NCBI RefSeq assembly: GCF_030269125.1
Contig: NZ_BSSM01000011.1
Location: 186,001-250,000, forward strand
Length of the DNA: 64,000 nt
Direction: 5' to 3'
Origin: Streptomyces hygroscopicus subsp. hygroscopicus
GTDB taxonomy: Bacteria; Actinomycetota; Actinomycetes; Streptomycetales; Streptomycetaceae
Made by a program: the position numbers and the translations under genes. The notes beneath the pieces are model-generated. The model saw only the letters and a program-made list of their open reading frames with translations. It did not search any database and was not told where the DNA came from. Below are positions 17,443 through 26,328 of this stretch, in pieces (positions within the stretch are counted from its first letter, which is position 1; every line of letters starts with the position of its first letter).

Positions 17443-18830
17443 TGAGCGACTCTTCCTGGGGGGCGCCGCCACCGGCGGGGCAGACCGGCTACTGGGGGCC
17501 CACCGAGGGTGGGCCCGTCCAGGGCGGGGTCGCCCCGGCGGGTCCCGCGTACGACGCGCCCGAGGCGCAGCAGACGCGCCCCATGCCCATCGTGCCCGAC
17601 GTACCCGCGTATGGCGGAGACCAGGACGACACCCGGGGGGCTGCTCGGCTGAGCGGCCCCTTGTTCCGGGACGAGCCCCAGCCGCAGTACGGGACCCCAC
17701 CGCGGTACGGCACCGAGCCCCCTTACGGGACGCAGCCGCCGTACGAACGGCAGCCCGGCTACGGCACCCCGCGACCGCCCGAGGGGCCGGGGCCGTACGA
17801 CTCGTACGGGACGCAGGCCCCGGCGGGGGCGCAGCCCTCGTACGAGCAGCCGCAGCAGCGACCGCGGTACGAGCCGCAGCCGCGGTACGGGCAGCAGCCG
17901 CCCTACGGGACGCAGCCGCAGCCCCCGTACGGGACGCCCCAGCCGACCCCGAGTCCGATCCAGAATCCGGAGCCCATGCCCGACGCCCCGCAGCCGCCGC
18001 CGGCGCCGCAGAAGAAGAGCGCGGGCCGTGACCTCGGCGCGGCCATAGGCGTCGGCGTGGGACTCGGCGTGGTGATCATCGCGTCGTTGTTCATCGTCAA
18101 GGCCGTGTTCGTCGGCGTGATCGCGGTCGCCGTCGTTGTCGGCCTGTGGGAGCTGACCAGCAGGCTCCAGGAGCGCAAGGAGATCAAGGCGCCGCTCGTG
18201 CCGCTCGCGGTCGGCGGCGCGGCGATGGTCGTCGCCGGCTATGTGCGCGGCGCCGAGGGCGCGTGGGTCGCCATGGCACTGACCGCGCTCGCGGTGCTGG
18301 GCTGGCGGATGACGGAACCACCGGAGGGCTACCTCAAGGACGTCACGGCCGGTCTCTTCGCCGCGTTCTACGTGCCCTTCCTGGCCACCTTCGTCGCCCT
18401 GATGCTCACCGCGGACGACGGCCCCTGGCGGGTGCTGACCTTCCTGTTGCTGACCGTCGTCAGCGACACCGGCGCCTACGCCGTGGGCTGGCGCTTCGGC
18501 AAGCACAAGCTCGCCCCGCGGATCAGCCCCGGCAAGACCCGCGAGGGCCTGTTCGGCGCGGTGTCGTTCTCGATGGTCGCGGGCGCGCTGTGCATGCAGT
18601 TCCTGATCGACGGCGGCCACTGGTGGCAGGGCCTGCTGCTGGGCCTCGCGGTCGCGGCCAGCGCCACCCTGGGCGACCTCGGCGAGTCCATGATCAAGCG
18701 CGACCTGGGCATCAAGGACATGGGCACCCTGCTGCCGGGCCACGGCGGCATCATGGACCGCCTGGACTCCCTGCTGCCCACCGCACCGGTGGTCTGGCTC
18801 CTGCTGGTGCTCTTCGTCGGCACCGCCTGA
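17442..18830 (+). CDS. cdsA: Phosphatidate cytidylyltransferase (CDP-diacylglycerol synthase) with long repeat-rich N-terminus
   Basis: Makes CDP-diacylglycerol from phosphatidate and CTP for all phospholipids. The C-terminal half (about residues 195-462) holds roughly eight membrane helices and the CDS signature (SDTGAYAVGWRFGKHKLAPR, then GDLGESMIKRDLGIKDMG and LPGHGGIMDRLDSLLP). The first 185 residues are a cytosolic tail of Pro, Gln, Tyr and Gly with repeated PPYGTQPP-like units. Such tails are known in actinomycete CdsA but have no assigned role. It closes the tsf-to-cdsA block. Confidence 0.95.
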   Translation: MSDSSWGAPPPAGQTGYWGPTEGGPVQGGVAPAGPAYDAPEAQQTRPMPIVPDVPAYGGDQDDTRGAARLSGPLFRDEPQPQYGTPPRYGTEPPYGTQPPYERQPGYGTPRPPEGPGPYDSYGTQAPAGAQPSYEQPQQRPRYEPQPRYGQQPPYGTQPQPPYGTPQPTPSPIQNPEPMPDAPQPPPAPQKKSAGRDLGAAIGVGVGLGVVIIASLFIVKAVFVGVIAVAVVVGLWELTSRLQERKEIKAPLVPLAVGGAAMVVAGYVRGAEGAWVAMALTALAVLGWRMTEPPEGYLKDVTAGLFAAFYVPFLATFVALMLTADDGPWRVLTFLLLTVVSDTGAYAVGWRFGKHKLAPRISPGKTREGLFGAVSFSMVAGALCMQFLIDGGHWWQGLLLGLAVAASATLGDLGESMIKRDLGIKDMGTLLPGHGGIMDRLDSLLPTAPVVWLLLVLFVGTA

Positions 18831-18860
18831 CGAAACCCGGCACCGCGCCTCTTCGGCCGT

Positions 18861-18896
18861 ACGGGCCCCCGCCCTCTTCCCAGGGCGGGGGCCCGT
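18861..18896 (+). terminator. Strong terminator after cdsA
   Basis: ACGGGCCCCCGCCCT and AGGGCGGGGGCCCGT form a perfect 15-bp stem with a six-base loop, 30 bases after the cdsA stop. There is no long U-tract, as is typical of high-GC actinomycetes. Confidence 0.9.
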
Positions 18897-19569
18897 CGTC
18901 GTACGGTCTCCCGGTCATCCGGAGCGAGCACCGGAGCGGGCGCCGGAACTCGCCCGCGGCGCGGCGGACCCCGGGGGCACGTCGGCGGCCGACGGCCGAG
19001 CCCGCGCATCCCCGGCCCCGTCGGCCGGGACCCCCGTACGGTCGGCGGCCGGGACCCCCGTACGGTCGCCGGCCGGGACCCCCGTACGGTCGGCCCGGAC
19101 CCTCCTACCGGCGCCCTGGAGACCCGGCAGCCGCGCTCCGGGAGACGGTTCCCGCGTCTACGGCGCCCCGCGGTCCGCGTCGCCCCCGCGCGTTCCGGCC
19201 GGGCCGGGAGCGCGCCCGGCTGATTCCCCCCAGCCGTCCGGAAGGACTGGCCGACGGCGCGCCCCGGTGACCGTGACACACTCCCGGTGACCGCGGCACC
19301 CTGATGCGGACGGTGCAGCGGCTGCTGAAGGCGCACCGGATGCCGAAACGGTCGACGGCGTTTTCGACGACGCCGCCGGGGGACCGCGTGCGGGCCCTCG
19401 GTCCCCGAACGACACGGCCGACCGCGCCGGCTGACCGGCCCCGGCGGCGGCACGACCTCGTCCCTGACGGCGGCACATTCCCCTTCCTGACGCGCGGGCG
19501 ATCACGTTTGGCGACACGATGGTGACGAAGAGTGGCCCGTGGTGTGGCCCCTGGTTGGGAGAGCGAGAG
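18897..19569. other. Long intergenic region after cdsA
   Basis: 673 bases without a supported gene. Frames across it are open on both strands, but translations are Arg/Pro/Gly-rich and lack any family resemblance. The main content is the 24-bp tandem repeat at 19021-19104. The less GC-rich end near 19480-19560 probably carries the promoter of the VOC gene. Confidence 0.5.
19021..19104. repeat. 24-bp tandem repeat, about 3.5 copies
   Basis: The unit GGCCGGGACCCCCGTACGGT recurs with a period of 24 bases beginning near 19023, 19047 and 19071, with a shorter fourth copy near 19093. Copies differ by single bases. In one plus-strand frame it would read PGPPYGRR, echoing the PPYG repeats of CdsA upstream, but no start or family evidence supports translation. 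Confidence 0.8.
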
Positions 19570-20346
19570 ATGCCCGAAGTCACCAAGCCGTACGCGACCG
19601 GCACTCCGTGCTGGGTCGATCTGATGGCGTCGGACCAGCAGGCCGCGCTGGACTTCTACCGCGACCTGCTCGGCTGGCAGGGCCAGCCGGGGCCGGCCGA
19701 ATTCGGCGGGTACACGGTCTGCGAGCTGCACGGCAAGCCCGTGGCGGGGATCGGCCCCAAACCCCAGGACATGCCGGAACCGCCGCCGACCGTCTGGACC
19801 AGCTACCTGGCCACCACCGACGCCCAGGCCACCCAGGACGCGATCGTCTCCGCGGGCGGCACCCTGCTCGTCCCGGTGACGGACGTCGGGGACCTGGGCC
19901 GCATGCTGATCGCCGCCGACCCGCAGGGCGCGGTCTTCGGCGTCTGGCAGCCCGGCGACTTCCACGGCGCGCAGGTGGTCAACGAGGCCGGCGCGCTGAC
20001 CTGGAACGAGCTGCACACCAGCGACGTGCCCGGCGCCACCGGCTTCTACGGCGAGGCGTTCGGCATCGAGATCGAGCCCATGGAGGGCGCGGAGTCCTAC
20101 TGGGCACTGATGATCGGCGGCCGGGCGGTCGGCGGCGTCACCGAACTCGCGAACGACCCGCCGGGCACCCCGGCGCACTGGCTGGCCTACTTCGCGGTCG
20201 ACGACGTGGACTCCACCGTGGACGCCCTGGTCAGGAGCGGCGGCACGGTCCTCGCCCCGCCGTTCGACATGATGGCCGGCCGGATGACGGTCGTCGCCGA
20301 TCCCCAGGGCGCCCCCTTCGCGATGATCAAACCGAAACCGATGTGA
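19570..20346 (+). CDS. Two-domain VOC (glyoxalase/bleomycin-resistance fold) protein
   Basis: 258 aa with two tandem VOC modules: residues about 10-120 (GTPCWVDLMASDQQAALDFYRD) and 135-255 (TWNELHTSDVPGATGFYGEA). Each module has the typical DPQGA near its end. Members of this group are usually called hydroxylases or glyoxalases without proven substrate. The start ATG at 19570 follows GGGAGAG; an in-frame GTG or ATG further upstream would add an atypical extension. It is monocistronic, before rlmN. Confidence 0.87.
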   Translation: MPEVTKPYATGTPCWVDLMASDQQAALDFYRDLLGWQGQPGPAEFGGYTVCELHGKPVAGIGPKPQDMPEPPPTVWTSYLATTDAQATQDAIVSAGGTLLVPVTDVGDLGRMLIAADPQGAVFGVWQPGDFHGAQVVNEAGALTWNELHTSDVPGATGFYGEAFGIEIEPMEGAESYWALMIGGRAVGGVTELANDPPGTPAHWLAYFAVDDVDSTVDALVRSGGTVLAPPFDMMAGRMTVVADPQGAPFAMIKPKPM

Positions 20347-20400
20347 GCCACGACCGGCTGCCGCAGGTCACCCCGATGGATCTGCGACACTGGTACCACC

Positions 20401-21507
20401 ATGCCCAAGCCCGGAGAACTCACCTTTGTCGCGCCGCGCGGAGCCAAGAAGCCGCCGCGGCATCTCGCCGACCTCTCGCCCGCCGAGCGCAAGGAAGCGG
20501 TGGCCGGGATCGGTGAGAAGCCGTTCCGTGCCAAGCAGCTCTCGCAGCACTACTTCGCGCGGTACGCGCACGATCCCGAGCAGTGGACCGACATCCCGGC
20601 CGGTTCCCGGGAGAAGCTGCGCGAGGCGCTGTTCCCTGAGCTGATGACGGTCGTGCGGCACCTGTCGACCGACGAGGGCACCACCCGCAAGACGCTGTGG
20701 CGGCTGTTCGACGGCACCCTCGTGGAGTCCGTGCTGATGCGGTACCCCGACCGGGTGACCATGTGCATCAGCTCGCAGGCGGGCTGCGGGATGAACTGCC
20801 CGTTCTGCGCGACCGGTCAGGCCGGGCTGGACCGCAACCTGTCCACCGCGGAGATCGTCCACCAGATCGTGGACGGCATGCGCGCGCTGCGCGACGGCGA
20901 GGTCCCGGGCGGCCCCGCGCGGCTGTCCAACATCGTGTTCATGGGCATGGGCGAGCCGCTCGCCAACTACAAGCGGGTCGTCGGCGCCATCCGCGCGCTC
21001 ACCGACCCGGCGCCCGACGGCCTCGGCCTGTCCCAGCGCGGGATCACCGTCTCCACCGTCGGGCTGGTGCCGGCCATCCACCGGTTCGCCGACGAGGGCT
21101 TCAAGTGCCGCCTCGCCATCTCCCTGCACGCTCCCGACGACGAGCTGCGCGACACCCTCGTCCCCGTGAACACCCGGTGGAAGGTGCGCGAGGTGCTGGA
21201 CGCCGGGTTCGAGTACGCCGAGAAGAGCGGACGCCGGCTGTCGATCGAGTACGCGCTCATCCGCGACATCAACGACCAGGCCTGGCGCGGCGACCGGCTC
21301 GGCCGGCTGCTCAGGGGCAGGCCCGTGCACGTCAACCTCATCCCGCTGAACCCGACTCCGGGCTCGAAGTGGACCGCCTCGCGGCCCGAGGACGAGAGGG
21401 CCTTCGTGGAGGCGATCGCCGCGCACGGTGTGCCGGTGACGATCCGGGACACCCGCGGGCAGGAGATCGACGGAGCCTGTGGTCAGCTCGCGGCCACCGA
21501 GCGGTAA
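20401..21507 (+). CDS. rlmN: 23S rRNA/tRNA adenine-C2 methyltransferase RlmN
   Basis: Radical-SAM enzyme that methylates A2503 of 23S rRNA and A37 of some tRNAs. The [4Fe-4S] cluster motif CX3CX2C is C129, C133 and C136 (CGMNCPFCATG). FMGMGEPLANY and SLHAPDDELRDTLVPVN are typical, and the C-terminal VTIRDTRGQEIDGACGQL carries the catalytic cysteine region. It is 368 aa, normal. The short gap to the VOC gene has no evident ribosome-binding site. Confidence 0.96.
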   Translation: MPKPGELTFVAPRGAKKPPRHLADLSPAERKEAVAGIGEKPFRAKQLSQHYFARYAHDPEQWTDIPAGSREKLREALFPELMTVVRHLSTDEGTTRKTLWRLFDGTLVESVLMRYPDRVTMCISSQAGCGMNCPFCATGQAGLDRNLSTAEIVHQIVDGMRALRDGEVPGGPARLSNIVFMGMGEPLANYKRVVGAIRALTDPAPDGLGLSQRGITVSTVGLVPAIHRFADEGFKCRLAISLHAPDDELRDTLVPVNTRWKVREVLDAGFEYAEKSGRRLSIEYALIRDINDQAWRGDRLGRLLRGRPVHVNLIPLNPTPGSKWTASRPEDERAFVEAIAAHGVPVTIRDTRGQEIDGACGQLAATER

Positions 21508-21540
21508 TCTGGGCCCGTCCCATCACATCTTCATATTCCG

Positions 21541-21627
21541 ACAGGGGAGCGCCACAGCGCTGAGAGTGCGGCATCGGGCCGCAGACCCTCTGAACCTCGC
21601 CCAGGTCATTCTGGGTAGGAAGTTCGG
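21541..21627 (+). promoter_or_regulatory. TPP riboswitch (THI element)
   Basis: The conserved TPP-binding core is readable in order: ACAGGGGAGC, then GCTGAGAGTGCGGC, the P3 arm, GACCCTCTGAACC, and the CAGGTCATTCTGGGTAGGAAG closing block. It stands directly before a thiamine importer operon, the classic target. High thiamine pyrophosphate should lower expression of thiB-thiP-thiQ. Confidence 0.95.
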
Positions 21628-21646
21628 TCACTACTCAAGCTGTTGC

Positions 21647-21698
21647 GCCCTGCCCGGATTCTCCGGGCAGGGCCGCGTTCTTCCTGGCCAACCCCAGG
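21647..21698 (+). promoter_or_regulatory. Expression-platform hairpins of the TPP riboswitch
   Basis: GCCCTGCCCGG and CCGGGCAGGGC form a perfect 11-bp stem with a five-base loop at 21647-21673, followed by GTTCTTCC. A second small stem, CCTGG/CCAGG at 21683-21698, would bury the first bases of the thiB ribosome-binding site CAGGAGG. Both transcription termination and Shine-Dalgarno masking are possible. Confidence 0.7.
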
Positions 21699-21709
21699 AG
21701 GACAACCAA

Positions 21710-22783
21710 GTGCACAACAAGACCTTCGTGGCCGCGATGGTCGGGCTCGGCCTGGTCGCGCTGTCCGCGTGCGGCTCGACGCAGGGCCAGGGCAAGGCGG
21801 ACGCCAAGACCGTCACCCTCGTCAGCCACGACTCGTGGGCCGTCTCCAAGAGCGTGCTCGCGGACTTCGAGAAGCGGTCCGGGTACAAGGTCCGCGTCCT
21901 CAAGGACGGCGACGCCGGACAGGCCGTCAACAAGGCCATCCTGACCAAGGACAACCCGCAGGGCGACGTCCTCTTCGGCGTCGACAACACCCTGCTGTCC
22001 CGCGCCCTCGACAACGGCCTGTTCCAGCCGTACACCGCCAAGGGCCTGGACAAGGTCGGCACCCCGTACCAGCTCGACGGCGCCAAGCACCGCGTCACGC
22101 CCGTCGACTACGGCGACATCTGCGTCAACTACGACAAGGCGTACTTCGCCGGGCACCACCTGACGCCGCCCCGGTCCTACGCCGACCTCGCCAAGCCGCA
22201 GTACAAGAACCTCCTCGTCACCGAGAACGCGGCCACCGCCTCGCCCGGCCTCGGTTTCCTGCTCGGCAGCGCCGCGCAGTTCGGTGACACGGGCTGGCAG
22301 GACTACTGGAAGAAGCTCAAGGCCAACGGCGTCAAGGTCGTCGACGGCTGGGAGCAGGCCTACTACCAGGAGTTCTCCGGCTCCTCGGAGGGCAGGAAGG
22401 CCGGCGGCGACCGGCCGCTCGTCGTGTCGTACGCCTCCTCCCCGCCCGCCGAGGTGATCTACGCCAAGAAGCGCCCCGCCACCGCCCCGACCGGCGTGGC
22501 GACCGGCACCTGCTTCCGGCAGATCGAGTTCGCCGGGCTGCTGAGCAACGCGAAGAACCCGGAGGGCGCCAAGGCGTTCCTCGACTTCCTGGTCTCCCGG
22601 GAGTTCCAGGAGGACATGCCGCTGAACATGTTCGTCTACCCGGTCGTCGCCGGTGCCAAGGTGCCCGCCGACTTCACGAAGTACGGGCCGGCGGCGCGGC
22701 ACCCCGAGACCATGGCCCCCGGGAAGATCGCCGCCAACCGTGACCAGTGGGTCAGGTCGTGGACGTCGCTCGTACTGAAGTGA
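21710..22783 (+). CDS. thiB: Thiamine ABC transporter, substrate-binding lipoprotein
   Basis: Captures thiamine outside the cell for import. The signal peptide MHNKTFVAAMVGLGLVALSA ends at lipobox cysteine C21. The mature part resembles ThiB/iron-binding type periplasmic proteins (VTLVSHDSWAVSKSVLADFE, VDNTLLSRAL, PVDYGDICVNYD). The GTG at 21710 follows AGGAGG. It is 357 aa. The TPP riboswitch upstream fixes the substrate class. Overlaps thiP by four bases. Confidence 0.94.
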   Translation: MHNKTFVAAMVGLGLVALSACGSTQGQGKADAKTVTLVSHDSWAVSKSVLADFEKRSGYKVRVLKDGDAGQAVNKAILTKDNPQGDVLFGVDNTLLSRALDNGLFQPYTAKGLDKVGTPYQLDGAKHRVTPVDYGDICVNYDKAYFAGHHLTPPRSYADLAKPQYKNLLVTENAATASPGLGFLLGSAAQFGDTGWQDYWKKLKANGVKVVDGWEQAYYQEFSGSSEGRKAGGDRPLVVSYASSPPAEVIYAKKRPATAPTGVATGTCFRQIEFAGLLSNAKNPEGAKAFLDFLVSREFQEDMPLNMFVYPVVAGAKVPADFTKYGPAARHPETMAPGKIAANRDQWVRSWTSLVLK

Positions 22784-24432
22784 CCGCCCGCGGGCGGGAC
22801 GTGCGCGGGAGCGCGGTGCGGCTGGGTCTGCTGGCCCTGCCCGCCGCGTTCTTCGCCGTGTTCTTCGCCTGGCCGGTCGCCGCGATCGTGGCGCGCGGCC
22901 TGAGGACGGACGGCGCCTGGCATCCGGGGCGGATCGCGGACGTGGTCGCGCAGCCGGACATCCGGCACGTGCTGTGGTTCACCTGCTGGCAGGCGCTCGC
23001 CTCCACCGCGCTCACCCTGCTGCTCGCGCTGCCCGCCGCGTTCGTCCTCGCCCGCCTGGACTTCCCCGGCAGACAGCTGCTGCGGGCCGTCGTCACCATC
23101 CCGTTCGTGCTGCCCACCGTCGTCGCCGGCAGTGCCTTCCTCGCCCTCGTCGGCCACGGCGGACTGCTCGACCGGCTGTGGGGCGTACGCCTGGACACCA
23201 CCGTGTGGGCGATCCTGCTCGCGCACGTCTTCTTCAACTACGCGGTCGTCGTACGGACGGTCGGCGGGCTGTGGTCCCAGCTCGACCCCCGCCAGGAGGA
23301 GGCCGCGCGGATGCTCGGTGCCTCGCCCTGGGGCGCGTTCCGGAAGGTGACGCTGCCCGCCCTCGCGCCCGCCGTCGCCGCCGCCGCGCTGATGGTGTTC
23401 CTGTTCACCTTCACCTCCTTCGGCGTGGTCCAGATCCTCGGCGGCCCCACCTTCTCCACCCTCGAAGTGGAGATCTACCGGCAGACCTCCGAGGTCTTCG
23501 ACCTGTCCACGGCCGCCGTCCTCACCCTCGTCCAGTTCGCCGCCGTCGGCGCGGTCCTCGTCGTCCACGCCTGGACGGTACGGCGCCGGGAGACCGCCCT
23601 GCGCCTGGTCGACCCCGAGATCACCGCGCGCCGGCCGCGCGGCGCCGGACAGCGGGCGCTGCTCGCCGGCGTCCTCGCCACCGTCGCGCTGCTCCTGGTG
23701 CTGCCGCTCGCCGTCCTCGTCCGCCGCTCCCTGGACGCCCCCGGCTTCGGCTACTACCGGGCGCTGACCCGCACCGACGGCGGTACGTTCCTGGTGGCGC
23801 CGGTGCACGCGGTGTGGACCTCGCTCCAGTACGCCGTCGCCGCGACCGTCATCGCCGTGGTGATCGGGGGCCTCGCCGCCGCCGCGCTGGCCCGCCGCGA
23901 CGCGGGCCGGCTGGTACGGGGCTTCGACGCGCTGCTGATGCTGCCGCTCGGCGTCTCCGCCGTGACCGTCGGTTTCGGTTTCCTGATCGCCCTCGACGAA
24001 CCGCCCCTGGACCTGCGCCAGTCCTGGCTCCTGGTGCCGCTCGCCCAGGCCCTGGTCGGCGCCCCCTTCGTCGTGCGCACCATGCTGCCGGTGCTGCGCG
24101 CGGTGGACCTGCGGTTGCGGGAGGCGGCGGCCGTGCTCGGGGCCTCGCCCTGGCGGGTGTGGCGGGAGGTCGATCTGCCGTTGGTGCGCCGGGCGTTGGT
24201 CGTGGCGGCCGGGTTCGCCTTCGCCGTCTCGCTCGGCGAGTTCGGCGCGACCGTGTTCATCGCCCGGCCCGACAACCCGACCCTCCCGGTCGCCGTGGCC
24301 CGGCTGCTCAGCCGCCCCGGGGATCTCAACTACGGTCAGGCGATGGCCCTTTCGACCATTCTGATGGTGGTGTGCGCCGCCGCCCTGCTTGTCCTGGAGC
24401 GGCTGCGCACGGACAGGACGGGGGAGTTCTGA
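22780..24432 (+). CDS. thiP: Thiamine ABC transporter, fused permease
   Basis: 550 aa containing two permease halves of about six helices each. Each half has an EAA loop (QEEAARMLGASPWGAFRKVTLP and LREAAAVLGASPWRVWREVDLP). This fused layout matches ThiP. The GTG at 22780 overlaps the thiB stop (GTGA), which decides the start; an in-frame GTG at 22747 is less likely. The TGA overlaps the ATG of the ATPase by one base. Confidence 0.94.
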   Translation: MTARGRDVRGSAVRLGLLALPAAFFAVFFAWPVAAIVARGLRTDGAWHPGRIADVVAQPDIRHVLWFTCWQALASTALTLLLALPAAFVLARLDFPGRQLLRAVVTIPFVLPTVVAGSAFLALVGHGGLLDRLWGVRLDTTVWAILLAHVFFNYAVVVRTVGGLWSQLDPRQEEAARMLGASPWGAFRKVTLPALAPAVAAAALMVFLFTFTSFGVVQILGGPTFSTLEVEIYRQTSEVFDLSTAAVLTLVQFAAVGAVLVVHAWTVRRRETALRLVDPEITARRPRGAGQRALLAGVLATVALLLVLPLAVLVRRSLDAPGFGYYRALTRTDGGTFLVAPVHAVWTSLQYAVAATVIAVVIGGLAAAALARRDAGRLVRGFDALLMLPLGVSAVTVGFGFLIALDEPPLDLRQSWLLVPLAQALVGAPFVVRTMLPVLRAVDLRLREAAAVLGASPWRVWREVDLPLVRRALVVAAGFAFAVSLGEFGATVFIARPDNPTLPVAVARLLSRPGDLNYGQAMALSTILMVVCAAALLVLERLRTDRTGEF

Positions 24433-25448
24433 TGCTGAGCCTGAAGAGCGTGACCGTGCGCTTCGGCGGGCGGGCCGTGCTGGACGCGGTGGACCTGGAG
24501 ATCGCCGAGCACGAAGTGGTGTGCGTCCTCGGCCCCAGCGGCAGCGGCAAGTCCACGCTGCTGCGAGCCGTGGCCGGGCTCCAACCCCTCGACGCCGGGC
24601 GGGTATCGCTCGCGGGACACGACCAGGGCGGAGTGCCGGCGCACCAGCGCGGCGTCGGCCTGATGTTCCAGGACCACCAGCTCTTCCCGCAGCGCGACGT
24701 GGCCGCCAACGTGGCCTTCGGACTGCGCATGCACGGTGTGGCGAAGGCTGAACGGGTCGCCCGGGTCGGCGAGTTGCTGGACATGGTCGGGATGCCGGGG
24801 GCGGACCGCCGGGCGGTGGCCGGGCTGTCCGGCGGCGAGCAGCAACGCGTCGCCCTCGCCCGCGCGCTCGCCCCCCGACCCCGGCTGCTGATGCTGGACG
24901 AGCCCCTCGGCCAGCTGGACCGCTCCCTGCGCGAACGCCTTGTGGTCGAACTGCGGGAACTCTTCGGGAGGTTGGGTACGACCGTGCTCGCCGTCACCCA
25001 CGACCAGGGGGAGGCGTTCGCGCTGGCCGACCGGGTCGTGGTGATGCGCGACGGCCGGATCGCCCAGTCCGGCACGCCCCTGGAGGTCTGGCAGCGTCCC
25101 GCCGACGCGTTCGTGGCCCGCTTCCTCGGCTTCGAGAACGTGGTCCCGGCAACGGTCGTGGGGGCCGTCGCCGACAGCCCCTGGGGAAAGCTGCCGGTGC
25201 CGCAGGGCGCACCGCAGGGCGACCGGACGCTGCTGGTCCGACCCGCCGGGGTACGGCTCGTACCCGCCGACACCGGCCTGACCTGCACGGTCGCCGCCCG
25301 TACCTTCAAGGGCACCCATGTCGCCGTCCACCTCCAGCCGGGGGACGGCCCCCGGCTCGAAGCCGCCTGCGCGCTGCGGGACGCGCCGGAGACCGGGGAC
25401 AGGGTGGGCGCGGAGTTCGACGCGGCCGAAATCGTCGTGCTCGACTGA
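24432..25448 (+). CDS. thiQ: Thiamine ABC transporter, ATP-binding protein
   Basis: Energises thiamine import. Walker A is GPSGSGKST, signature LSGGEQQRVALARAL, Walker B LLMLDEPLGQLD and H-loop VTHDQGEA. After the nucleotide-binding domain a TOBE-like C-terminal part (residues about 240-338) is present, so the protein is longer than the 230-aa E. coli ThiQ. Last gene of the riboswitch operon. Confidence 0.93.
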   Translation: MLSLKSVTVRFGGRAVLDAVDLEIAEHEVVCVLGPSGSGKSTLLRAVAGLQPLDAGRVSLAGHDQGGVPAHQRGVGLMFQDHQLFPQRDVAANVAFGLRMHGVAKAERVARVGELLDMVGMPGADRRAVAGLSGGEQQRVALARALAPRPRLLMLDEPLGQLDRSLRERLVVELRELFGRLGTTVLAVTHDQGEAFALADRVVVMRDGRIAQSGTPLEVWQRPADAFVARFLGFENVVPATVVGAVADSPWGKLPVPQGAPQGDRTLLVRPAGVRLVPADTGLTCTVAARTFKGTHVAVHLQPGDGPRLEAACALRDAPETGDRVGAEFDAAEIVVLD

Positions 25449-25461
25449 TCGTCCGTCTCCT

Positions 25462-25467
25462 AGGGTG
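25462..25467 (+). promoter_or_regulatory. Candidate -10 of a leaderless promoter
   Basis: TAGGGT ends five bases before the ATG at 25473, and no ribosome-binding site is present. The transcript would start at or just after the first bases of the codon. The -35 is not convincing. Confidence 0.45.
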
Positions 25468-25472
25468 GGATC

Positions 25473-26270
25473 ATGACGTACCTCGCGCACGAGCGCTACT
25501 GCGCCGAAATCGCCCTCCAGGTGGAGCAGTTGAGGGACCTGGTCACCTCCGGCGCCGATCTGTCGACCACGGTGCCGACCTGCCCGGAGTGGTCGCTCGA
25601 ACAGCTCGTACGGCACATGGGCGGCGCCCTGCGCTGGTCGGGCACGATGGTGAGGAACCGGGCCCAGGAGATGCTCCCGCTGGACCAGGTTCCGCTCGGT
25701 GGCGGTCCCGAGGAGAAGGGGGACCCGGCCGCGCTGGACGCCTGGCTGGCCCAGACCGGCGAACTGGTCGTCGGCGCGCTGCGCGAGACGGGCCCGGACG
25801 CCGAGGTGTGGACCTGGGCCGGCCCGGCCTCCAGCGGCTTCTGGGCCCGCCGGATGGCCCACGAGATCACCATCCACCGCGCCGACGCGGCGCTGACCGT
25901 GGGGGCGCCCTACGACGTCGCGCCCGACATCGCGGCCGACGGGCTGGACGAGTGGCTGGAACTGGTGCAGTTCGTGCAGCGCACCGGCGCCCGGGAGTGG
26001 GCCGCCGAGCTGCGCGTCCCCGGCCGCAGCATCCATCTGCACGCCACCGACGCCGATCCGGCGCTGAACGCCGAGTGGCTGGTCGAGATGGGCGAGGACG
26101 GCGTCACCTGGCGGCGCGGCCACGAGAAGGCCACGGTCGCCCTGCGTGGCCCGCTCACCTCGGTGCTGCTCGCCTTCTACCACCGGCTGCCGCTGGACAC
26201 CCCCGGCCTGGAGGTCGTGGGCGAGCGCGAGGTGCTGGAGCTGTGGCTGAAGAACTCGAGCTTCGGCTGA
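25473..26270 (+). CDS. Maleylpyruvate isomerase-family mycothiol-dependent enzyme
   Basis: 265 aa. The N-terminal four-helix DinB-like domain has the metal triad expected for mycothiol-dependent maleylpyruvate isomerases: H48 (RHMGG), E131 and H135 (AHEITIHR). The Trp-rich TVPTCPEWSLEQLVRHMG is typical. Members conjugate or isomerise with mycothiol; the substrate here cannot be read. It is monocistronic, converging on the LOG gene across a bidirectional terminator. Confidence 0.86.
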   Translation: MTYLAHERYCAEIALQVEQLRDLVTSGADLSTTVPTCPEWSLEQLVRHMGGALRWSGTMVRNRAQEMLPLDQVPLGGGPEEKGDPAALDAWLAQTGELVVGALRETGPDAEVWTWAGPASSGFWARRMAHEITIHRADAALTVGAPYDVAPDIAADGLDEWLELVQFVQRTGAREWAAELRVPGRSIHLHATDADPALNAEWLVEMGEDGVTWRRGHEKATVALRGPLTSVLLAFYHRLPLDTPGLEVVGEREVLELWLKNSSFG

Positions 26271-26285
26271 GCACCGCACGACGAC

Positions 26286-26322
26286 GGGCCCGCCTCCCGG
26301 CTCCCGGGCCGAGGCCGGGCCC
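26286..26322. terminator. Bidirectional terminator between convergent genes
   Basis: GGGCCCGCCTC pairs with GAGGCCGGGCCC with a single bulge, around an inner CCGG-rich loop. It sits between the stop at 26270 and the opposing stop at 26329. Confidence 0.8.
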
Positions 26323-26328
26323 TCGCCG

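Noticed and set aside
19021..19104. The 24-bp repeats as a CRISPR array
   Set aside because: The copies are contiguous with no spacers, and no cas gene is in the window.
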